64,000 bases of DNA, from NCBI GenBank assembly GCA_025353585.1, contig JANXOM010000189.1:1-64000 (forward strand). The letters run 5' to 3'. A program made the position numbers and the translations under genes. Below the pieces are notes generated by a model that was not told the origin of the DNA, did no database searches, and saw nothing but the letters and a program-made list of their open reading frames with translations. The stretch is from Deltaproteobacteria bacterium. GTDB lineage: Bacteria; Myxococcota_A; Polyangia; Haliangiales; Haliangiaceae. Of this stretch, positions 46,501 through 56,095 are shown piece after piece. Numbering within the stretch: position 1 is the first letter of the stretch; the number at the start of each line of letters is the position of its first letter.

Positions 46501-47532
46501 AGCGACGCGCCCACGGCGGCGGTCGATCTGGACGCGCACGCCGACGTCGATCTGACCGCGGCCGTGATCGGCGTGGACGTCACGGTGGATCACCTCGACC
46601 TGCGCAACCCGGACCGCCACGACCGCGCGCATCAGCCCGAGGTCTCCTCGGTCGCGGGCGACGTCATCTTCGTCGGCGTGAATCAGCCGAGTGGCCGCCT
46701 TCCGGTGGCGCCGCCGCCGCCCGCCGACGCGGTGTCCTCCACCGCCGGTCCCGCGATCGACGCGCGCATCCATGTCCCGGCGCCGATCCACGCGGTCCGC
46801 GCCCCGCTCGACATCACGGCGACGGGCGAGCTCACCGTCACCGTCCGCGGCGGCGCGGTGGCCACGCGCGGGGACGTCACGCTCCTCTCCGGCACGCTGA
46901 CCACGTTCGGGCAGCCACACGCGCTCGTCGGCGGACACGTCCGCTTCACCGCCGAGCATCCGCACGGCGAGCTCGACCTGACGTTCGCGCGCCCGCTGCC
47001 GGACTGGTCGACCCGCGACCTCTCGCACGCCGAGCGCGGCGAACGCATCCACCTCACCGGCGAACCCGCCAAGCCGACGGTCGCGCTGTCTGGCGCCGCG
47101 AACAGCACGCTGCCCGAGGTGTTCTCGACGTACTACGCGGGGCGCCCGCAGTTCCTCGCGCCTCCCGGCTTACCCGCGAGCGTGACGGTCGAGGTCCCGC
47201 GCGGCGACCAGCTGAACGTCCTGGCGTACCTCTCGCTGGTCGTGCCGCAGCTGCTCGTCCTCGATCGCGTCAGCGCGTGGGCCGATCCGACCGAGGCGCG
47301 CGGCGCCTACGGCCGGATTCGCAACCTCGAAGCCGAGCGCTACACCAACGCCGAGCACGCGCGCGTCCGCGCCGTCGCGCGCCCGACCACGCCCGGCCGC
47401 AGCACCGCGGAGCTCCAGTGGGACCGCATGCTCGTGCACGCCGCCCACACCGCCTTCGGCGCCGGCCTCCGCGCCGGCGATCGCCTCGGCGGCGGCATCG
47501 GTCTCTTCTTCGACTGGTCGAGCGAAGAGTGA
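43522..47532 (+). CDS. TamB-like translocation/assembly protein (DUF490)
   Basis: 1336 aa; N-terminal TM, repetitive beta-rich AsmA/TamB sequence; 1-nt overlap with the Omp85 gene. Confidence 0.85.
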   Translation: MAAKADAKPARPRSRFRRLVRGLVRLVGALLVLATIGVAVLHTRWGKERVRARVEAALADKLDGTVTLAALDYGFLFDGIDLGGLTIRDRSGREAVAVGAIHVDLDRGSLFGGAPVITTLDVSGLVLTATQTADGRTNLATLAKPSRGGSPPASIRVAALTVRGDASLAQLDGTVLALHELVVSGSVTARPAAQELDAVLGGLTAKVSVVRPGAPTTTGDLAIGSATLGRKPDGLDVDVEGLVLGALSVAAVRGRIAIVDGRFAGAQAVTLIGGHVDHTKLASELGRELLADDVDLDATLSGPAKLLAVHGAVSTRHTHLTLDGTGDLSRPARPRYQIALVGTGASADVVPAVAVPPIETSVRVTIDGAGVTRADLEAAIGIEVGRTRIGAVSIEGVSAKLRANRGALAIDALAAHGRGFELGATGDVTPEAELHARVTVAVRPADLLPMLGAAGVVLPPKLPPLPPFTVAVTAAGRVDGALVVTLEPLQLAVAGGGVTVAGRARVANKLVEDVTGTLELRGLGLRALAGLAGKPPPLVDGALSGHIGVARTGVTRRATYDLSIALREPALAITAAGRTDGSTATTRATIVRSADHAVLATVTGQVPIDDRGLVPTRGWHVAVEIAPRPLAELLALVPPAIRATLPPLALPPGDLALRADLAGTPAQPRGTIDVRASATAPELGPAHVELHADLAPAGHGGVTVATTATVAADAVPGPLATIRGELALPPLFDGRVVARARVRAGLVLDETVDIPERTFAGLPSVPPALLALGGVIGGRLTVRGTPPALALDAHLGWHGYRMASGAEGTTTLALTGTLPQLTATVAHANTLTVTADIGHAGDRFTIAARTAATSAPLLSLLPALPVFADETLRGAELGRLTTDLGGAFTVVRGADGVTVVEQAALTGALALTGGAFALPHTDRRWHDIGLALAGEPRGLRLATLDVHESDAQVPDRTLHASGLVVLETGQPRTASLVLSTRDWLALGSPSPLVSDAPTAAVDLDAHADVDLTAAVIGVDVTVDHLDLRNPDRHDRAHQPEVSSVAGDVIFVGVNQPSGRLPVAPPPPADAVSSTAGPAIDARIHVPAPIHAVRAPLDITATGELTVTVRGGAVATRGDVTLLSGTLTTFGQPHALVGGHVRFTAEHPHGELDLTFARPLPDWSTRDLSHAERGERIHLTGEPAKPTVALSGAANSTLPEVFSTYYAGRPQFLAPPGLPASVTVEVPRGDQLNVLAYLSLVVPQLLVLDRVSAWADPTEARGAYGRIRNLEAERYTNAEHARVRAVARPTTPGRSTAELQWDRMLVHAAHTAFGAGLRAGDRLGGGIGLFFDWSSEE

Positions 47533-47596
47533 GCTCGAGCGGGAATCAACCGCCAAGGCGTCCGAGGCGCCTGATCTGATGGTCGGGGTCGGGTGG

Positions 47597-49018
47597 TCAG
47601 AGCGCCTCGAGGAACGCGGTCATGTCCGCCTGCTCCGTCGCCGTCATCCCGATCGAGAACTTGGTGTTGTAGAAGTCGACGACGCTCGCCAGCGTGGGCG
47701 CGACGCCGGAGTGGAAGTAGGGCGCGCGCATGGCCAGCCCGCGCAGGGCCGGGACCTGGACCCGGCCGATGTCGGCCCACTTGCCGGTGATCAGCGCGCG
47801 GCCGGGGTCGGTCGTCTGCACGGTCGTGCCATCGCTCGTGCGGCGGAGCGTGTACAGCGGCTGGTCGCTCGTGCGGTGGCCGCTCTCGTCGAGGCCGAGG
47901 CTCATGGTCTCGTCGAGGGAGTGGCCGCCGGTGCCCGGCGTGTCGTGGCAGGTGGAGCAGGTCGCGGCGGCGCGGTCGGGACTGCCGGGGATGCCGCTGA
48001 TCGCGAACGTCTTCGTGTCGAACAGCACCTCGCCCCGCGCGATCGCGAGCCGGCGCGCCGTGGCGGCGTCGCCGCCGGTGAGCGCAGCCCATGCCGCGTA
48101 CAGCGTGAAGACGTCTCGCGTGAAGCCGCCCGCGTCCGGGTCGTTGATGCCGAGGTGGAACGGCTGCTGCGCGAGCGTCGCCGGTCCGCCGCTGGCGCCG
48201 CTCCCGTCGAGCGCGCCCGCGATGCGGTCCGTCACCTGCGCGGTCTCGAGCGAGGATTCGAAGGCGACGATCGTCGCCATCTGCTGCGGATCGGCGCTCG
48301 CGGCCTGGGCGTGCCCGGTCGTGGCATCGGTGGCCTGGTGGGCGAGCGACGGCTCGCGGCCATCCCACATCAACGTCGCGGCGAAGCCGAGGTTTGTCGC
48401 CGGCAGGATGCGCCGGAACAGGGACAGCTCGGCGGCGGTGGCGTAGCCGTACGGATCGTCGACGGCGAAGAGGGTGAACTCGGCACCGGCGGGGATCGGC
48501 AGACCGATGCGGATCAGCCCTTTGCCGAGCAGCATCGCGTACGCGGTGCGGCGCGCGGCCACGGTCGAGACGTCCGCGGTCGGCGAGACGGCGCCGTCGA
48601 CGAGCCGGAAGATCGGATCCGTGCCGTCCGTGGCGTCGAAGCGCGCCTCCAACCCGGCCGGCGTGACGGTCCAGCCCGCGGCGCGGTCGTGGCACGTCGC
48701 GCAGCTGCGGCCGTTCGCACCCAGCGCGGTGAAGTACGGCCCGGCCGGATCCGCGGCTCCGGCGCGGAACAGCGTCGCGCCGCTGCCCGCGTCGTCGGGG
48801 TCGGCGATCGTCACCGGCGCCGCGTCGGGCGGCGGGGCGTCGGGCAGGGTGCCTCCATCCGCCGAGTCGGCCGGAGCATCGGCGGCCGGGCGCGCGTCCG
48901 CCCTCGCGGCATCTCCGCCCACGAGGCCGCCATCGGTCGTGACCCCGGCGCCGGCTCCCCCGCAGCCCGCCGCCGTCGCTACCAGCAGGGCGAAGGATGA
49001 AGCGCGACCGCGTGACAC
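47597..49018 (-). CDS. di-heme cytochrome c peroxidase / MauG-like lipoprotein
   Basis: Two CxxCH motifs (CATCHDRAAGW, CSTCHDTPGTGGHS), 'VPALRGLAMRAPYFHSGVAPTLASVVDFYN'. GTG start. Confidence 0.85.
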   Translation of the reverse strand: MSRGRASSFALLVATAAGCGGAGAGVTTDGGLVGGDAARADARPAADAPADSADGGTLPDAPPPDAAPVTIADPDDAGSGATLFRAGAADPAGPYFTALGANGRSCATCHDRAAGWTVTPAGLEARFDATDGTDPIFRLVDGAVSPTADVSTVAARRTAYAMLLGKGLIRIGLPIPAGAEFTLFAVDDPYGYATAAELSLFRRILPATNLGFAATLMWDGREPSLAHQATDATTGHAQAASADPQQMATIVAFESSLETAQVTDRIAGALDGSGASGGPATLAQQPFHLGINDPDAGGFTRDVFTLYAAWAALTGGDAATARRLAIARGEVLFDTKTFAISGIPGSPDRAAATCSTCHDTPGTGGHSLDETMSLGLDESGHRTSDQPLYTLRRTSDGTTVQTTDPGRALITGKWADIGRVQVPALRGLAMRAPYFHSGVAPTLASVVDFYNTKFSIGMTATEQADMTAFLEAL

Positions 49019-49065
49019 ATCGCCCACATCAGCACTGGCCGTGCCGCGTGGGTCGAGAGTGCGCT

Positions 49066-50970
<1,905 letters not shown>

Positions 50971-51076
50971 GCGCGCACCCTAGCAGGTTGCAGTGACAGC
51001 CGTCGATCCCCGATCGTCGTCGAGCGCGCCTCCGATCGCGCGTCCGAAAGCCGGCCGGCTTGACCCTCTGGGCCCC

Positions 51077-51967
51077 TCAACGACGCAGGGTGGCCAGGAC
51101 CTCGCGCACCGGCCTCCACGTCAGCTCGGGGTAGCGCGTGTTGGCGAGGTCCTCGAGCTTGCCGGCGCCGCTGAACATCCCGTGCAGGTACTGCATGCCC
51201 TGCCACGGCGGATAGATCTCGTCGCGCTGCGGCGCCACGAAGCGCGCGATCTTGATCAGCATGGCGAGCCGCCCGAGGCCACCCGCCCGCAGGAGCTTGT
51301 ACCGCGTGCCGGTCGCCGCGGTGGCGGCCGCGGCGAGGGCGCGCGCCGTGACCTGATCGCCGGCGATCCGCAGAAAGCGCGGCGACGTGTCGTCGAGCGC
51401 CGCCGCCGCCGTGAACGCGGCCACGTCGTCCATCGTCGTGAAGTCCATCGCCTGATCGGCGCTGCCCCAGTACAGGACGCGCTGCCACCGCGGCAGGACG
51501 AGCGGCGCCTTGCCGGTGAGGAGCTCGGCGAAGGCGCCGTTGAAGATCGTGGTCGCGGCGATGCGCGTCCCGTCGAGCCGGCGCTGGAAGTCGCGGCGGA
51601 GGTCGAGGTTGCGGTTGCTCCCGGGCGGCAGCCGCGTGAAGTCGATCGAGAAGTCCGACGGGATGAAGCGCGGGACGCCGGCGGCGATCGCCGCGTCGAG
51701 CAGCGCGGTCTGCGCGCCGAGGATGACCGGGCGCAGCCCCGAGAGCGCCGACACGACGACGGATCCGCCGCGACAGAGGCGCGCCAGCTGCTCGGCGCTG
51801 TGGAGGTTCGCGTCCGCGATCTCCACGCCGAGCGCGCGCAGCCCGGCCACCGCGTCGGCCGCGGCTCCCGGGCGCACCAGCGCACGCACGGCCGCACCGC
51901 GCGCTCGCGCCGCGGCGGCGATGCGCCCACCGAGGTTGCCGGTCGCCCCGGCGAGGATGATCGTCAT
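51077..51967 (-). CDS. NmrA-like NAD(P)-binding protein
   Basis: MTIILAGATGNLGGRIAAAARARGAAVRALVRPG Rossmann start. Confidence 0.85.
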   Translation of the reverse strand: MTIILAGATGNLGGRIAAAARARGAAVRALVRPGAAADAVAGLRALGVEIADANLHSAEQLARLCRGGSVVVSALSGLRPVILGAQTALLDAAIAAGVPRFIPSDFSIDFTRLPPGSNRNLDLRRDFQRRLDGTRIAATTIFNGAFAELLTGKAPLVLPRWQRVLYWGSADQAMDFTTMDDVAAFTAAAALDDTSPRFLRIAGDQVTARALAAAATAATGTRYKLLRAGGLGRLAMLIKIARFVAPQRDEIYPPWQGMQYLHGMFSGAGKLEDLANTRYPELTWRPVREVLATLRR

Positions 51968-52776
51968 GGTGCCTGGTGCGTATGCACGTCAGGCGCCACC
52001 GGCGGGCCGCCCGGGCCCGCTGGATCGACCCCGAAGAACGCCACGAGCTGCGCGTACACCTCGGGGAGGTCCTCGCGTAGCTCCGCGGGCTTCTCGAAGA
52101 AGACCTCCGTCGCGCACGCGAAGTACTCCGCCTCGTTCGTGATCGCGTAGTCGCGCAGGAAGCTCCGCTCGCCTCTCTCGGCTCGCGCGACGTGGCGCTG
52201 GAACGCGGGCTCGAACGCGGCGGCCCAAGCGCGGCGCCCGGCGGCGTCGAGCGGCGGCGTCCCATCGGCCGAGCCGTCGAGGAAGTCGATCTTGTGCGCG
52301 AGCTCGTGGATGACGAGGTTGCGGCCGTCGTGCGGGTGCCGCGCCCCGCGCGCCACGTCGTCCCACGCGAGCACCACCGCGCCGCCGCGCTGCGCGAGCC
52401 CGAGCACGGGCTGCTCGTCGCGGCGCGGGGTCAGCGTGTTGTACGTCATCCATTGGGGCTGCCGCGCGATGACGGCGTGCGGATAGATGACGATCGACTC
52501 CACGTCCGCGAACAGATCGTGGTCGCGCGCGAGGATCATCAGGCACGCCGTGCCCGCGATGGTCACGCGCATCTCGTCGGTGACCTCGAGGCCGCCGGCG
52601 CCCTCGCAGTGCTTCTCCGCGACGAACACCTGCGTCAGCGCGCGCAGCCGCTCCTGCTGCTCGGGCGGCAGCTGCATGTATGCCGCGACGTTCGCGCCGA
52701 GATACGCGCGCCACGCATCGGGAAACGGAGTCTCGAGCAGGTGCGCCCGGCGCCGCTCGGTGAGCCAATGGAACAT
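51964..52776 (-). CDS. mtfA: MtfA-family zinc-dependent peptidase (M90)
   Basis: HELAHKIDFLDGSADGTPPL plus downstream ATEVFFEKPAEL typical of MtfA. Confidence 0.92.
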   Translation of the reverse strand: MFHWLTERRRAHLLETPFPDAWRAYLGANVAAYMQLPPEQQERLRALTQVFVAEKHCEGAGGLEVTDEMRVTIAGTACLMILARDHDLFADVESIVIYPHAVIARQPQWMTYNTLTPRRDEQPVLGLAQRGGAVVLAWDDVARGARHPHDGRNLVIHELAHKIDFLDGSADGTPPLDAAGRRAWAAAFEPAFQRHVARAERGERSFLRDYAITNEAEYFACATEVFFEKPAELREDLPEVYAQLVAFFGVDPAGPGGPPVAPDVHTHQAP

Positions 52777-54104
52777 CAAGTGCGCTTCGTGCCGCGTTTG
52801 CCAAGGCGCTTCTCGAGCCCCGCGATCGGCGTGAAGGTGAACTTTCGACCGGACCGACCCTGCACGAGGAACCCTTCATTTGCGAGCTTCAGGAGATCCG
52901 TCCGCGCTGTCTGGTTTGTTACGCGGTGACTGTTTTGATGTCCTTCGATCGTGTAGCGGGCGTCCGGGTGCCGAAGCGCATGGCCGAGGACGGCGAGCTG
53001 TCGATGGTTGAGATCGTCACGTCCGTGAAGTTGGGTCTCTACAGTTCGAACGTCGGCAACTTTCCGTGCCAGGTACGTCATCAAGGCGTCGATGGCTTTC
53101 CGGACGACGTCGAGTTGGTGAAGCAAGAAGTACGTCGCATCGTAGCCGTCGGTCTCGACGAGTTGGTACGCGCGGTCGTAAGCGCCACGCGACTTCTTGA
53201 TGACGCTCGAGATCGAGAGGAACTCCGTCAACCAGTAGCCCTGGCGCAACATCGACCAGTAAAACAGTGCGCGTGCGGTGCGCCCGTTGCCGTCGACGAA
53301 CGGGTGCTCGTAGGCGAGCCAGAGGTGGAGGATGATCGACCGAACGACCGGGTGAATAAATGGACCGTCTCCATCGGTCTCGTTCGCAAACGCACACATG
53401 AGCGCGACCCGGTCGGGAAGAGACACGGCGGGCGGGGGCACATGAATGACGTCTCCCGTGGTCACATCGATCACGCGGACGTTCTCGTCCGCCCGGCGGA
53501 ATCGCCCGGCGCCGTCCGTGCCGGTGTCGAGCGCGTCTGATGTTACGAGCGACTGAAGTTCCAAGAGCCGCGCGACCGTCAACGGTTCTTTGACGTGAGC
53601 TCGGACCCATTCCATGGCCTGGTAGTTGTTCAAAATCATCCGCTCGCTGTGATCGCGAGGGGGACGCTGGGTCCGGAGCATTTCTTCGGCAACGATACGG
53701 GTCGTCGATGCTCCCTCGAGTTGGCTCGAAGTGATCGCCTCTTCGATCAGTGAGCTGACGATGTAGCGGTCGCGCGTGGCTCGGTTCGTCACGTCCTCTG
53801 GGAGCTCGATCCGACCGCTCGCGTCTCTGTCGACTTGATGCACCAAGCGCTGAACCGCGTCTGTCACGACGAACATGAAGGACGCTCCATCGGAAGCGCG
53901 AAGTGGGAGGATGCGGTGAACCTGGGTTCGTTCCCACCGAAGTAACTGCCACCAGTCCTCGTGCGTCAACGCCTCCGGGGGCGGGCGGCGACGAAGATCG
54001 TCCCAGTGTAGGTATCGGGGATCCGGTGGCAATTCGGAACGCCGACGAATCAGCTCGATAACCCGAGCAAAATCAACGGTCGGCGGTGCTGCGGGGAACG
54101 CCAT
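52776..54104 (-). CDS. Fic-domain protein
   Basis: HPFVDGNGRTAR Fic motif, N-terminal inhibitory motif SSQLEG, C-terminal winged-helix-like region. Confidence 0.94.
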   Translation of the reverse strand: MAFPAAPPTVDFARVIELIRRRSELPPDPRYLHWDDLRRRPPPEALTHEDWWQLLRWERTQVHRILPLRASDGASFMFVVTDAVQRLVHQVDRDASGRIELPEDVTNRATRDRYIVSSLIEEAITSSQLEGASTTRIVAEEMLRTQRPPRDHSERMILNNYQAMEWVRAHVKEPLTVARLLELQSLVTSDALDTGTDGAGRFRRADENVRVIDVTTGDVIHVPPPAVSLPDRVALMCAFANETDGDGPFIHPVVRSIILHLWLAYEHPFVDGNGRTARALFYWSMLRQGYWLTEFLSISSVIKKSRGAYDRAYQLVETDGYDATYFLLHQLDVVRKAIDALMTYLARKVADVRTVETQLHGRDDLNHRQLAVLGHALRHPDARYTIEGHQNSHRVTNQTARTDLLKLANEGFLVQGRSGRKFTFTPIAGLEKRLGKRGTKRT

Positions 54105-54171
54105 TCCTAATCTCTGCGAGTTTAGTAGCCGATTGGGACCAGACGAACTACTAAAAAATGCCAGATTAGGA
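54105..54171 (-). promoter_or_regulatory. nested symmetric palindrome upstream of fic (putative operator)
   Basis: TCCTAATCT (54105-54113)/AGATTAGGA (54163-54171) and TTTAGTAG (54121-54128)/CTACTAAA (54148-54155), all centred on 54138. Confidence 0.6.
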
Positions 54172-54189
54172 GCAAATTAGCAGAGCGAA

Positions 54190-55323
54190 TCAGCTCCGCT
54201 GCAGCAGCAGCGACCCGAGCGAGTAGCCGGCGCCGAACGAGGCCATCATGCCGAACGTGCCCGACGGCAGGTCGCGGTTGTGCAGCGAGAACGCGATCAG
54301 CGAGCCGGCGGAAGCCGTGTTGCCGTACTCGTCGAGGATGAGCGGGGCCTCCGCGCGCGTCGCTTCGCGGCCGAGCACGCGCTGCGCGATCAGCTCGTTC
54401 ATCGACTGGTTGGCCTGGTGGAGCCAGTAGCGGCCGAGCTGGGTTGGCTGGAGGCCGTCGCTCGAGAGGTGCTCGGTGATGAACTTCGCGGCCAGCGGCA
54501 CCACGTCCTTGAAGACGCGGCGGCCGTGCTGGTGGAAGAGCTTGTCGGGCGCGTCCGCCGTCGCGGGATCGCAGCGGGTGAGGTAGCCGAGGTTGTTGCG
54601 GATGTTGTTGCTGAACTTCGACATCATCCGCGTCGACACGATCTCCCAGCCGCCGGTCTTCGCGCGCTCGGTGGGCTCGATGACGAGCGCCACCGCCGCG
54701 TCGCCGAAGATGAAGTGGCTGTCGCGCTCGCGCCAGTTCATGTGGCCCGTCGTCAGCTCGGGAACCACGACGAGCGCGCACTGCGCCTGGCCGCTGCGCA
54801 CCGCGTTGACGGCGGTGATCGCCGCCCCGGTCGCGGCCGAGCAGCCGAGGGACATGTCGAGGCCGTAGCCCCGCGCGCCGAGCGCGTTCTGCACCTCGAT
54901 CGCGATGGCCGGGTACATGCGCTGGAGGTTCGACGCGCCGAGCACGACAAGATCGACGTCCTCGCCGGTCCGGCCCGCGGCCGCCAGCGCCTTCTGCCCG
55001 GCGTGCAGCGCGTACTCCGCCTGCTGGCAGAGCTGGTCCTCGCCGCGGTCGGGGATGTTCGGGCACATCCGCTCCGGGTCCATGAGGCCCGTCTTGTCCT
55101 CGACGTAGCGGGACTTGATGCCGCTCGCCTTCTCGATGAACTCGGGGGTCGACTCCTTCAGCGCGACGCGAGTGCCCGCCTCGATCTCGGCGGCGTGCGC
55201 GGCGTTATCGCGCCGGACGAATTCGTTGAAGCCGACGCAGAGCTCGGCGTTCGAGAGAGCGTGCTCCGGGTGCCACACACCCGAGCCGGTGATCGACGTT
55301 CCTGTCGATGTCCGCGGCGACAT
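54190..55323 (-). CDS. beta-ketoacyl-ACP synthase III-like (FabH family)
   Basis: Active-site Cys DMSLGCSAATGAA, WLHQANQSMNELI, DEYGNTASAGSL. Confidence 0.9.
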   Translation of the reverse strand: MSPRTSTGTSITGSGVWHPEHALSNAELCVGFNEFVRRDNAAHAAEIEAGTRVALKESTPEFIEKASGIKSRYVEDKTGLMDPERMCPNIPDRGEDQLCQQAEYALHAGQKALAAAGRTGEDVDLVVLGASNLQRMYPAIAIEVQNALGARGYGLDMSLGCSAATGAAITAVNAVRSGQAQCALVVVPELTTGHMNWRERDSHFIFGDAAVALVIEPTERAKTGGWEIVSTRMMSKFSNNIRNNLGYLTRCDPATADAPDKLFHQHGRRVFKDVVPLAAKFITEHLSSDGLQPTQLGRYWLHQANQSMNELIAQRVLGREATRAEAPLILDEYGNTASAGSLIAFSLHNRDLPSGTFGMMASFGAGYSLGSLLLQRS

Positions 55324-55363
55324 GTCGCGGAGTTGGGCACATCCCACGCCCCGGCGCAACCGG

Positions 55364-56095
55364 CTACTTTGCCTTGAGCTCCGCGTCGACCTCGGCCAAC
55401 GCCTGGCGCAGGAACGGCGAGGCCGGATCCGACGCGATCGCCATCTTCAAATTGAGCACCGCCATGCGCAGGTCCCCCTGCCGCAGCGCGCTCTCGGCCT
55501 TGCGGTAGTAGACGAGCGCCTTGCCGTTCATCGCCGCCGACGGGCTGATGGGCGTGCCCTCGCCCGGCGTGGCCGTGATGTCGCCGCCCGCCGGGTTTCC
55601 GGCAGGGCCGCCCCGAGCCGGCGCCGCCGTCGGAGCGGCCACCGTTGCGGACCCGGCCGGCTTGGCCGGAGCCGGCCGCGTCGCGCCGCCGGCACGCGCC
55701 GAGATGCCGCCGCCGGGCAACCGCACCATCTCGCTCGGCCGCTTCGCGCGATCGCCGCCGGCCGGCGCGGGAGCCTTCTCCGGCGTCGCCGCGACAGGCG
55801 GCGGGGCCGACGACGCGGGCGCCACCTTGCCGGTCACGCCGCGGAGGCGCGCGACGCGGATCGCCTGGTAGGCCGCCGCGATGTACGCGTACGCGGTCGT
55901 GACGTTCTCGAGCTCCGTTGCATCGAGCGTCGTCCGGTGGAGGTCCGGATGCGCCATCTTCGCGAGCTTGTGAAACGCCTCCTGCGCCTGCTCGAGCGTC
56001 GCGTCTTCCTTGATCTCGAGCAGCTCGTGCGGCGGCGCGTGCTTGCGCGCCACGGCGCGCTGCGCCCACAGCAGGACCTCGATGCGGCTACTCAC
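55364..56095 (-). CDS. J-domain (DnaJ-like) protein
   Basis: PHELLEIKEDATLEQAQEAFHKLAKMAHPDLHR with HPD motif; overlaps Hsp70 gene. Confidence 0.82.
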   Translation of the reverse strand: MSSRIEVLLWAQRAVARKHAPPHELLEIKEDATLEQAQEAFHKLAKMAHPDLHRTTLDATELENVTTAYAYIAAAYQAIRVARLRGVTGKVAPASSAPPPVAATPEKAPAPAGGDRAKRPSEMVRLPGGGISARAGGATRPAPAKPAGSATVAAPTAAPARGGPAGNPAGGDITATPGEGTPISPSAAMNGKALVYYRKAESALRQGDLRMAVLNLKMAIASDPASPFLRQALAEVDAELKAK

